From contig NZ_JAOXLP010000067.1 of assembly GCF_025791835.1 (NCBI RefSeq), positions 1-9,611 of the forward strand: a DNA stretch of 9,611 nucleotides. Direction: 5' to 3'. Numbering within the stretch: the first letter of the stretch is position 1; each line of letters starts with the position of its first letter. Positions 1 through 6,745 of the stretch are shown here, one piece after another. The notes under the pieces are model-generated. The model was not told the origin of the DNA, searched no databases, and saw nothing but the letters and a program-made list of their open reading frames with translations. The translations under genes and the position numbers were made by a program. This stretch comes from Roseomonas xinghualingensis (lineage in GTDB: Bacteria; Pseudomonadota; Alphaproteobacteria; Acetobacterales; Acetobacteraceae).

Positions 1-65
<65 letters not shown>

Positions 66-89
66 AATCAGAAAACACACAACCAGAAC

Positions 90-120
90 GCCCCTCAGGC
101 CCAACAGCCGAGGGGCTTTC
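90..120 (+). terminator. intrinsic terminator-like hairpin after the tRNA
   Basis: A 7-bp arm GCCCCTC (90-96) pairs with GAGGGGC (110-116). An inner GGC/GCC (98-100 with 107-109) extends the stem above one bulged A, and the loop is CCAACA. TTTC follows. It lies 25 nt after the tRNA CCA end and 30 nt beyond the 3' end of hemW, which converges from the other strand. On the minus strand the bases after the stem are also T-rich (complement of the A-rich 71-80), so it may serve both genes. The T-run is short, which limits certainty. Confidence 0.65.
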
Positions 121-149
121 CGCGTTCGGACCGCCCGTGGCTCCCGCTA

Positions 150-1343
150 CTACTTCAACAGCACCGGCAGCAACGCATCAAGGCGCAGCCTTCCTTCCAT
201 CGTGGCCTGCAGGCGCCCATTCGGCAGCCAGCGCAGATAGCCTTCCTCGCGCAGGGCATCGAGCATCGCGCGATCCACCACCGAGGCGAAATCCAGCCCA
301 CTGCGGGCCGTGATTCGCGCGGGATCGATTCCCTCGGAGAGGCGCAGGCCCATCAGCATCGCCTCACGGCCGCGATCGACGGGCGAAAGCGCTTCCTCCT
401 CCACCCTTGCGTGGCCATCGCGCTCCACACGCTCAAGCCAGATCTCCGGCGCGCGGTGCCGGCGCGCCGCCAGGATCGCGCCATCCTGCGTCAGCCGCTG
501 ATGGGCGCCGGCGCCGATGCCGAGATAATCGGCGTAACGCCAGTAAGCGAGGTTGTGGCGGCTCTCCGCGCCAGGCTTGGCGTAATTGCTGACCTCATAA
601 GGCAACAGTCCGAATCTCGCGGCTTCCTCGGCCGTGGCCGTGTAGAGGGCTGCCGCGTCATCGCCTTCCGGCAGGCGGAAGGCCCCACGAGCATGCTCGG
701 TCGCGAAGCGCGTACCCGGCTCCACCGTCAGCTGGTAGAGTGAGAGGTGGTCGGCCGCCAATGAAAGCGCGCGTCGAAGCTCCTCGCGCCAGGCGGCTTC
801 GCCTTGGCCGGGGCGGGCATAGATCAGGTCGAAGGAAAGGCGCGGGAAGGTGGCGCGGGCATGTTCCAGCGCCGCGATCGCTTCATTCGCCGAATGGTTC
901 CGCCCAAGAAAGCCGAGCGACGCCGCATCCAGCGCCTGCACACCAAGGGAAAGCCGGTTCACCCCCGCCGCACGGAAGGCGCGGAGCTTGCCGGCTTCCA
1001 CGCTGGTCGGATTCGCCTCCAGCGTGATTTCGAGATCCGGTTCCGCCTCGAACAACACCTGGGCGCAGGCGATCAAAGCCGCCACGGCCTCGGGCGGCAT
1101 GAGGGAGGGCGTGCCGCCGCCGAAGAAGATCGAGGAGAGGCGCCGGCGCCCGGCCCGCGCGGCCTCATGCTCCAGCTCCGTCAGCAGCGCGCGCCCATGC
1201 CGGGCGGCATCCACCTCCGGACGGACATGGGAGTTGAAGTCGCAATAGGGGCACTTGGCGGCGCAGAACGGCCAATGGATGTAGAGGGCCAGCGGCTCCG
1301 CTGTCTCAGCGGCGGGCCAGGCAAGGGTCGGTGCATCGATCAC
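150..1343 (-). CDS. hemW: radical SAM heme chaperone HemW (HemN-like)
   Basis: HemW is a cytoplasmic radical-SAM protein that binds heme and hands it to respiratory enzymes; it was long misannotated as oxygen-independent coproporphyrinogen III oxidase. From the GTG at 1343 it is 397 residues, in the family range. The 4Fe-4S motif is C27-x3-C31-x2-C34 followed by D-F-N-S-H. Phe in place of the further Cys found in true HemN marks HemW. GGGTPS lies at 75-80, and an RHNLAYW segment with an IGAGAH motif is in the C-terminal half. The reading frame stays open upstream to 1787, but that part runs antisense to the neighbouring deacylase and has no HemW similarity. GTG at 1343 is the best start because the conserved LYIHWPF region begins 18 residues later; its ribosome site is weak. 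It ends at TAG (150-152) and diverges from the ybaK-like gene. Confidence 0.93.
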   Translation of the reverse strand: MIDAPTLAWPAAETAEPLALYIHWPFCAAKCPYCDFNSHVRPEVDAARHGRALLTELEHEAARAGRRRLSSIFFGGGTPSLMPPEAVAALIACAQVLFEAEPDLEITLEANPTSVEAGKLRAFRAAGVNRLSLGVQALDAASLGFLGRNHSANEAIAALEHARATFPRLSFDLIYARPGQGEAAWREELRRALSLAADHLSLYQLTVEPGTRFATEHARGAFRLPEGDDAAALYTATAEEAARFGLLPYEVSNYAKPGAESRHNLAYWRYADYLGIGAGAHQRLTQDGAILAARRHRAPEIWLERVERDGHARVEEEALSPVDRGREAMLMGLRLSEGIDPARITARSGLDFASVVDRAMLDALREEGYLRWLPNGRLQATMEGRLRLDALLPVLLK

Positions 1344-1358
1344 GCGGGGGATATGGTC

Positions 1359-1859
1359 ATGGCAGGGGGTGAGGTGGAAGGCGGTTCTGTCGGCCGCGTG
1401 CGTGCGGCGCTGCGCATGGCGGGCCATTCGGACGAATTGCATGAATTCCCCGAAGGCACGCGCAGCGCGGCCGATGCCGCCGCGGCCGTTGGCTGCACCG
1501 TCGGGCAGATCGCCAAATCCGTGATCTTCCGCGGCACGGCCCCGGATGGGGCGGAGCGGCCTGTCCTGGTGGTTGCCAGCGGTGCCCACAACGTTGATCC
1601 GGCCAAGGTCGCAGCGCTGACCGGCCTGTCGATCGGCAGGGCTGATGGGACCTGGGTGCGGTCCGTCACAGGCTTCGCCATTGGCGGGGTCGCGCCACTC
1701 GGCCATGCTACGCCGCCCGTGGTGCTGGTGGACGAAGCGCTTTTCGCCCATGAAACCATCTGGGCGGCCGCTGGCAGCCCACGCCATGTCTTCGCTTCCA
1801 CGCCCGAGGCGCTGCTGCGGGTCAGTGGCGGTATGCGGGCCGTGGTGGCAGCCGGCTGA
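1359..1859 (+). CDS. YbaK/EbsC-family aminoacyl-tRNA deacylase
   Basis: This is a 166-residue single-domain protein of the YbaK/ProX family. Members hydrolyse mischarged tRNA in trans, for example Cys-tRNA(Pro) in YbaK itself; which tRNA this one edits cannot be told from sequence. Visible family features are the N-terminal VGRVRAAL helix, a GCTVGQIAKSVIFRG segment carrying the conserved Lys of the active site, VVASGAHNVD, and TGFAIGGVAPLGH near the C-terminal third. The ATG at 1359 is preferred because GGGGG (1346-1350) lies 8 nt upstream. An in-frame ATG at 1353 is only 2 nt from that run, and a GTG at 1374 is also possible. The open frame extends much further upstream (from 804), but only antisense to hemW. 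It diverges from hemW with 15 bp between the predicted starts, so the two promoters must overlap the opposite coding regions. Confidence 0.9.
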   Translation: MAGGEVEGGSVGRVRAALRMAGHSDELHEFPEGTRSAADAAAAVGCTVGQIAKSVIFRGTAPDGAERPVLVVASGAHNVDPAKVAALTGLSIGRADGTWVRSVTGFAIGGVAPLGHATPPVVLVDEALFAHETIWAAAGSPRHVFASTPEALLRVSGGMRAVVAAG

Positions 1860-1990
1860 TCATCCGCAGGCGTGGCAGCTTTGTCCGGGGTGTAGCCAAG
1901 GTCGCGCATCGGGGGCAGGAAGGACCAATAGCCGCTCAACGGCCCAGCCGGAGTGCCACGTCCCTGTTCGCTTCGCCCTCATCAAGGCCC

Positions 1991-3361
1991 ATGCCAGCCG
2001 ACATCCCCCCGGATGGACTTCCACTGCCCCGCCGCCACTGGGCCACCGCAGCCGTCGCGCTCGGTATCATGATGGCGGTGATCGACAGCACCATCGGCGC
2101 CGCGGCGCTCCCGACCATCGCACGGGCGCTGAACACGCCTCCCTCCACATCCATCTGGGCCATCAATGCCTATCAGCTTGCCGTCACCGTCTCCCTGTTG
2201 CCCCTGGCGGCGCTGGGCGAGATCGTGGGCTACCGGCGGGTCTATCTGAGCGGGCTGGTCCTCTTCACCATCGCCTCCGTCTTCTGCGCCATGGCGACCA
2301 CCTTCGATGGGCTGGTGCTGGGCCGCGCCATCCAGGGCTTCGGCGCGGCGGGGCTGATGAGCGTGAACACGGCCGTGATCCGCTTCATCCAGCCACGCGC
2401 CAGGCTGGCCCGTGGGCTCGGCCTCAATGCCATGGTCGTCTCCACGGCGGCCGCCGCCGGGCCGACCGTGGCGGGGCTGATCCTGGGTGTCGCGGACTGG
2501 CCGTGGATCTTCGCGGTGAACGGGCCGATTGGCTTGGCGGCACTGGTGATCGGCTGGCGTGCCCTGCCCGAAAGCCCGCGCGGCAGGCAGCGCTTCGACG
2601 TGGTCAGCGCCGTGCTCTCCGCCTCCACCTTCGGATTGCTGATCCTGGGCTTCGATTCCCTGGCGCATGGCGGCGACGCCTGGATCTCCGTTTTCGAGAT
2701 CGTGGGAGGCGTTCTGGCCGGGATATGGCTGGTGCGCCGGCAAACAGGCGTGGCGCGTCCCCTTCTGCCGGTGGACCTGCTGAAGCTGCCGATCTTCTCG
2801 CTGTCAATCTGTACCTCGATCTGCTCCTTCATGGCGCAGGGCCTAGCCTTCTCCTCTCTGCCCTTCCTGCTGCAGACGGGCTTCGGCTTCTCGGTCTTCC
2901 ATGCCGGGCTGCTCACCATCCCATGGTTCCTCGCCACGGCTTTTGCCGCCTTCTATTCCGGCCGGCTGCTGGACCGCATTCCGGCCGCCATCCTGGGTGG
3001 CGTGGGGCTGACGCTGATGTCGGTGGCGCTGGCCCTGCTGGCGCTGCTGCCGGCGCCGCCGCATCCGGTGGACGTGCTCTGGCGACTGGCCCTGGGCGGC
3101 TTCGGATTCGGGCTGTTCCAGACACCCAACAACCGCACCATGGTCGGCGCCGCGCCGCCGGAACGCGCCGGAGGCGCGAGCGGCATGCTGAGTACGGCCC
3201 GGCTGCTCGGGCAGACATCCGGTGCGGCCCTGGTGGGGCTGGTGCTGGGTTGGATGCCAGGCATGCCGGTGGCAGGGCCGAATCTGGCTCTTACGATCGG
3301 CTGCGGAATGGCGGCACTGGGGGCTTGTATCAGCCTGTTGCGGCTGCGGGTGAAGCGGTGA
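1991..3361 (+). CDS. MFS transporter, DHA2 (EmrB/QacA) type drug exporter
   Basis: This is a 456-residue inner-membrane protein with hydrophobic segments along its whole length, read as a proton-driven 14-helix exporter of the DHA2 group. The first helix carries an IDSTI...ALPTIA motif (the D-x-T-I signature of DHA2 proteins). A motif A variant, LGEIVGYRRVYLSG, lies between helices 2 and 3. RAIQGFGAAGLMS and the motif C region GPTVAGLILG followed by WIFAVNGPIG mark the helix 4-6 area. The length is slightly below the usual 470-520. ATG 1991 has AAGG (1984-1987) only 3 nt upstream, a poor spacing, but no better start keeps helix 1 complete. It follows the deacylase after 131 bp on the same strand. 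The substrate is unknown, and no adjacent regulator hints at one. It is probably monocistronic, as a terminator-like hairpin follows. Confidence 0.88.
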   Translation: MPADIPPDGLPLPRRHWATAAVALGIMMAVIDSTIGAAALPTIARALNTPPSTSIWAINAYQLAVTVSLLPLAALGEIVGYRRVYLSGLVLFTIASVFCAMATTFDGLVLGRAIQGFGAAGLMSVNTAVIRFIQPRARLARGLGLNAMVVSTAAAAGPTVAGLILGVADWPWIFAVNGPIGLAALVIGWRALPESPRGRQRFDVVSAVLSASTFGLLILGFDSLAHGGDAWISVFEIVGGVLAGIWLVRRQTGVARPLLPVDLLKLPIFSLSICTSICSFMAQGLAFSSLPFLLQTGFGFSVFHAGLLTIPWFLATAFAAFYSGRLLDRIPAAILGGVGLTLMSVALALLALLPAPPHPVDVLWRLALGGFGFGLFQTPNNRTMVGAAPPERAGGASGMLSTARLLGQTSGAALVGLVLGWMPGMPVAGPNLALTIGCGMAALGACISLLRLRVKR

Positions 3362-3368
3362 GGGGGGC

Positions 3369-3438
3369 TCCGGAGGCTCTGCCTCCGGACCTCCGCCGGG
3401 GTGGCACCGGCCACCCCGGACCCCGCGTCGAGTTTTTT
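3369..3438 (+). terminator. double hairpin plus T-run after the MFS gene
   Basis: Two perfect stem-loops start 8 nt after the MFS stop codon. The first is TCCGGAGGC-TCT-GCCTCCGGA (3369-3389, 9 bp). The second has arms CCGGGGTGGC (3396-3405) and GCCACCCCGG (3410-3419), 10 bp with loop ACCG. A run of six T sits at 3433-3438, 13 nt after the second stem. That is further than in a textbook terminator, so the call is plausible but not firm. The sequence style resembles GC-rich hairpins I recall following genes in Acetobacteraceae genomes. Confidence 0.5.
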
Positions 3439-3505
3439 GGGGAAGCAGTGGGATCAGGCAGCGCCGCAGGCCAATAATTTGGGCCGTGAGGGCTGCCATG
3501 TCAGT

Positions 3506-3530
3506 CGCTTGAGGTCATGGACCTCAAGCG
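3506..3530. repeat. perfect 11-bp inverted repeat with 3-nt loop
   Basis: CGCTTGAGGTC (3506-3516) and GACCTCAAGCG (3520-3530) are exact reverse complements separated by ATG. It is less GC-rich than its neighbours. Nothing near it is T-rich, so it is not an obvious terminator. It could be a repeat-family unit, an RNA-processing signal or a protein-binding dyad. It lies in the 315-bp gene-free stretch 3362-3676, which holds only hairpins and, at its end, the aminotransferase ribosome site. I see no convincing ORF or promoter there. Confidence 0.6.
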
Positions 3531-3550
3531 CGCTTCCAAACAGATCGTGG

Positions 3551-3609
3551 GGTCCGGGGAGCCCGTTGGCTCCCCGGTGGGGTGCAGGAGGCAAGGCCCC
3601 CTGCGGACC
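3551..3609. repeat. compound palindromic element (two hairpins closed by an outer dyad)
   Basis: Hairpin A has arms CCGGGGAGCC (3554-3563) and GGCTCCCCGG (3568-3577), 10 bp with loop CGTT. Hairpin B has GCAGG (3584-3588) pairing with CCTGC (3600-3604), plus an inner GG/CC across a mismatch. GGTCC (3551-3555) and GGACC (3605-3609) are complementary and could close both into a three-way junction, using the two outer C bases that hairpin A would otherwise pair. The design looks like a mobile palindromic intergenic repeat, but only one copy is visible here. Confidence 0.5.
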
Positions 3610-3676
3610 ACAAGCGTTACCACCGGATACGATCCTTGATTTCGGCCCTCCGCCGCTTTGCGCTAAGGGGCCGCCC

Positions 3677-4840
3677 ATGCCGCAAGACGCAAATACCCTT
3701 CCTCCCATCGGTCTGTTCGACGTTCGGGCCCAGCAGGCGCTGATCCGTCCGGAGATCGACCGCCGCATCGCCGCCGTGCTCGACTCCGGCCATTTCGTAC
3801 AGGGACCCGAGGTGGAGGAGCTGGAGAAGGCCCTGGCCGCCTTCGCCGGCGTCGGCCATTGCGTCGGCGTCTCCTCCGGCACCGATGCCTTGCAGATCGC
3901 CATGATGGCCGAGGGAATCGGGCGCGGGGATGCCGTGTTCCTTCCTGCCTTCACCTACACCGCCACGGCCGAGGTGCCGCTGGTGCTAGGCGCCACGCCG
4001 GTCTTCGTGGATGTCGATCCGAAGACCTTCAACATCGACATCGAGGATCTGAAGCGCCGCATCGCCCTGGTGAAGGCCGAGGGCAGGCTGCGCCCCCGCG
4101 CCGTGGTGGGCGTGGACCTGTTCGGCCTGCCGGCCGACTGGCCCGCCATCGAGGCCATTTGCGCCGAGGAGGGCATGTTCGCCCTGGATGATGCCGCGCA
4201 GGCCTTTGGCGGCGCGCTGAACGGCAAGCGGCTCGGCGGCTGGGCCGGGGCGGCGGCGCTGTCCTTCTACCCCACCAAGACGTTGGGCTGTTACGGCGAT
4301 GGCGGCGCGCTGCTGACCGATGATGCGGCGAAGGCCGAACTCTACCGCTCGCTGCGCACGCATGGTGAGGGCAAGACCCGGTACGAGGTGATGCGCACGG
4401 GCATGAACGGGCGCCTGGACACGATCCAGGCCGCTATCCTGCTCTGCAAGCTGCCGCTGATGGAGCAGGAGCTGGCCGCCCGCACACGCATCGCGGGCTG
4501 GTACAATGAGCGCCTGGCCGGGAAGGTTCAGATCCCCGTCTCGCCCGAGGGTGCGGAGAGCGCCTTTGGCCTCTATTCCATCCTGCTGGCGGATGAGGCG
4601 CAGCGCGCCCGGGTGCAGGAGGCCTGCAAGGCACGGGGCGTGCCGACGGCGGTCTATTATCCGCTGCCGCTGCATCATCAGCCGGCCTATCGCGAGTCCC
4701 ATGCCGGCGCCATCCGCCAGGCGCCGCCGCTGCCGGTCAGCGAAAGCCTGTGCAAGAGCATCCTGGCCCTGCCGATGCATCCCTATCTGGATGAGGCGCA
4801 GGCAGCGCGCGTCGCCGAGGCGGTGATCACCGCCCTGTAG
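3677..4840 (+). CDS. DegT/DnrJ/EryC1-family PLP sugar aminotransferase (WbpE-like)
   Basis: This 387-residue cytosolic PLP enzyme is of the sugar-aminotransferase (AHBA/DegT) family. These transfer an amino group, usually from glutamate, to a keto group on a nucleotide sugar for surface polysaccharide or LPS synthesis. The closest match I can recall is WbpE, the UDP-2-acetamido-3-oxo-glucuronate 3-aminotransferase: GPEVEELE, SSGTDALQIAMMA, FTYTATAE, VDVDPKTFNID and YPTKTLGCYGDGGA all follow its pattern. Lys201 in that last motif should form the Schiff base, and Asp172 in DDAAQ should contact the pyridine nitrogen. ATG 3677 has AAGGGG (3665-3670) 6 nt upstream; the frame is open further upstream, but only through the hairpin region. 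No other polysaccharide genes flank it, so the exact sugar is uncertain. Codon use matches its neighbours. Confidence 0.9.
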   Translation: MPQDANTLPPIGLFDVRAQQALIRPEIDRRIAAVLDSGHFVQGPEVEELEKALAAFAGVGHCVGVSSGTDALQIAMMAEGIGRGDAVFLPAFTYTATAEVPLVLGATPVFVDVDPKTFNIDIEDLKRRIALVKAEGRLRPRAVVGVDLFGLPADWPAIEAICAEEGMFALDDAAQAFGGALNGKRLGGWAGAAALSFYPTKTLGCYGDGGALLTDDAAKAELYRSLRTHGEGKTRYEVMRTGMNGRLDTIQAAILLCKLPLMEQELAARTRIAGWYNERLAGKVQIPVSPEGAESAFGLYSILLADEAQRARVQEACKARGVPTAVYYPLPLHHQPAYRESHAGAIRQAPPLPVSESLCKSILALPMHPYLDEAQAARVAEAVITAL

Positions 4841-4859
4841 GCCCGCACGGCGTATCCGG

Positions 4860-4892
4860 CCCCTGGTCGAGGAGCGGATTCACGATCAGGGG
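4860..4892. other. stem-loop between the aminotransferase and phnC
   Basis: CCCCTGGTCG (4860-4869) pairs with CGATCAGGGG (4883-4892), 10 bp including one G-U wobble, around a 13-nt loop. No T-run follows, so termination after the aminotransferase would have to be weak or factor-assisted. It lies 40 bp before the phnC start, in the only space where the phn operon promoter could sit outside a gene. I find neither a good sigma-70 pair nor a match to the PhoB box pattern CTGTCAT there. Confidence 0.4.
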
Positions 4893-4932
4893 CGGTCCGG
4901 ACTAAGCTGCACGCCGAAGCCGAGGGCCCGGG

Positions 4933-5733
<801 letters not shown>

Positions 5734-5744
5734 ACGGATTTCCC

Positions 5745-6728
5745 ATGCTGAACCGCCGCAGCCTGCTGCTCGCCACCCTGGCCGCTGCGCCCGCCATGGC
5801 GCAGGTGCCGCCGCGCCGCAGCGCCGATCCAGGCATCGCCTTCCCCGAGGCGGGGCGCCGGGCCTGGGCCGATACCATCCCGCAGCTTCGCATCGGCATT
5901 TCGGGCGGGGAGAACGAGGCGGACCGGCTTGGCCGCTACGAGCCCTATCGGCGCCTGCTGGAAGAAACCTTCCAGATCCCCGTGCGCCTCTTCCCGGCGG
6001 CGGATTTCGCGGGGATCGGCCAGGCCTTCGCCGCGGGGCGGATCGAGATGGCGCAGATGGGCGCCGCCAATTACGCCGGCACCTGGATGGACACGAATGG
6101 CGGCATCGAGGCGCTGGTCGCGGCGGAGGCCGATGACGGGACGCTGGGTTATGTCGCGGTGATGGTGGTGCGGGCGGATTCCGGCATCACCGATCTGGCG
6201 GGGATGCGCGGCAGGTCGCTCGCCTGGGCCGATCCGGCTTCGACATCCGGCTATTTCGCCCCCCGTGCCGCGTTGCGTGCCGCGAGGATCCCCACGGAGC
6301 CGGGCGCCTATTTCTCCCGTACCGGCTTCGCGGGCGGGCATGAGCAGGCGGTGGTGGCGGTGCTGCAGCGGCAATATGACGCCGCCTGCACCTGGGCATC
6401 CGGCCAGGGCGATCCGGCACAGGGTTATTCGCGCGGGGCGCTGCGGGCGATGGTGGAAAAGGGGATGCTGGATATGCGCGACCTGCGCGTGATCTGGCAC
6501 AGCGATCCCATCCCCACCGGCCCCATCGCCTGCCGCGCGGATCTGCCCGAGGCCTTTAAGGAGGATATGCGCCGCCTCCTCCTCGCCCTGCCGAAAACCC
6601 ATCCGGCCATCTATGAGGGCATCGAGCGTGGCGGCGGCGCGGGCTTCCGCACCGTGACCCATGCCGACTATGCGCTGGTGGTGCAGTTGCGCCAGGACGA
6701 GGCGGCCGAGCGCCGGCGGCGGCGCTGA
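5745..6728 (+). CDS. phnD: PhnD-type periplasmic substrate-binding protein, copy 1
   Basis: This 327-residue exported binding protein captures the substrate and delivers it to the permease. An N-terminal signal is visible: NRR, a Leu/Ala-rich core and a likely cut after AMA (residue 19). The twin Arg may indicate Tat export, but Sec is equally possible. PhnD landmarks are GGENEADRLGRY, DPASTSGY (Ser166-Thr167-Ser168, matching the Ser-Thr-Ser that holds the phosphonate in E. coli PhnD), Tyr136 and His199 in AGGHE. The E. coli PhnD aromatic Y47 position is Phe88 here. The E177 position, which binds the amino group of 2-aminoethylphosphonate, aligns to Ser, so that ligand is not assured. ATG 5745 has only a weak ribosome site, 11 nt after the phnC stop, so coupling is likely. 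About two thirds of residues match copy 2. It ends in a Glu/Arg-rich tail. Confidence 0.9.
   Translation: MLNRRSLLLATLAAAPAMAQVPPRRSADPGIAFPEAGRRAWADTIPQLRIGISGGENEADRLGRYEPYRRLLEETFQIPVRLFPAADFAGIGQAFAAGRIEMAQMGAANYAGTWMDTNGGIEALVAAEADDGTLGYVAVMVVRADSGITDLAGMRGRSLAWADPASTSGYFAPRAALRAARIPTEPGAYFSRTGFAGGHEQAVVAVLQRQYDAACTWASGQGDPAQGYSRGALRAMVEKGMLDMRDLRVIWHSDPIPTGPIACRADLPEAFKEDMRRLLLALPKTHPAIYEGIERGGGAGFRTVTHADYALVVQLRQDEAAERRRRR
6321..6376. repeat. 56-bp stretch identical in the other phnD copy (unit 1)
   Basis: This segment inside phnD1 is identical base for base to 7310-7365 in phnD2. It encodes the TGFAGGHEQAVVAVLQRQY region, including the ligand-site His. It lies in a longer near-identical block. 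Confidence 0.9.
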
Positions 6729-6745
6729 TGAAAGGGTTCACCCGG

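Noticed and set aside
804..1358. Possible N-terminal extension of the deacylase (frame open from 804)
   Set aside because: This part is antisense to hemW, composition-driven, and lacks family similarity; the YbaK domain starts after 1359.
1344..1787. Possible N-terminal extension of hemW (frame open to 1787)
   Set aside because: The extra residues are antisense to the clearly conserved deacylase and show no HemW features; the conserved part begins just after the GTG at 1343.
1860..1981. Short protein-like minus-strand reading frame (contains GYWSFLPP and MRDLGYTP) in the gap between the deacylase and the MFS gene
   Set aside because: It has no ATG before its open part, only a TTG at 1939, no ribosome site, and runs on antisense into the deacylase. 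I recognise no family, so it is not called as a gene, though it might be a remnant.
1645..3477. 610-codon plus-strand open frame overlapping the MFS gene
   Set aside because: The translation is rich in Arg, Gly, Ala and Pro, with no domain, and lies in another frame of a clear transporter gene; it is a high-GC shadow.
3362..3609. CRISPR array
   Set aside because: The hairpins differ in sequence and spacing; there are no regular direct repeats and no cas genes.
3605..3664. Sigma-70-like promoter ahead of the aminotransferase (TACGAT at 3628, TTGATT at 3636)
   Set aside because: Neither hexamer has a partner at acceptable spacing; the match is too weak to call.
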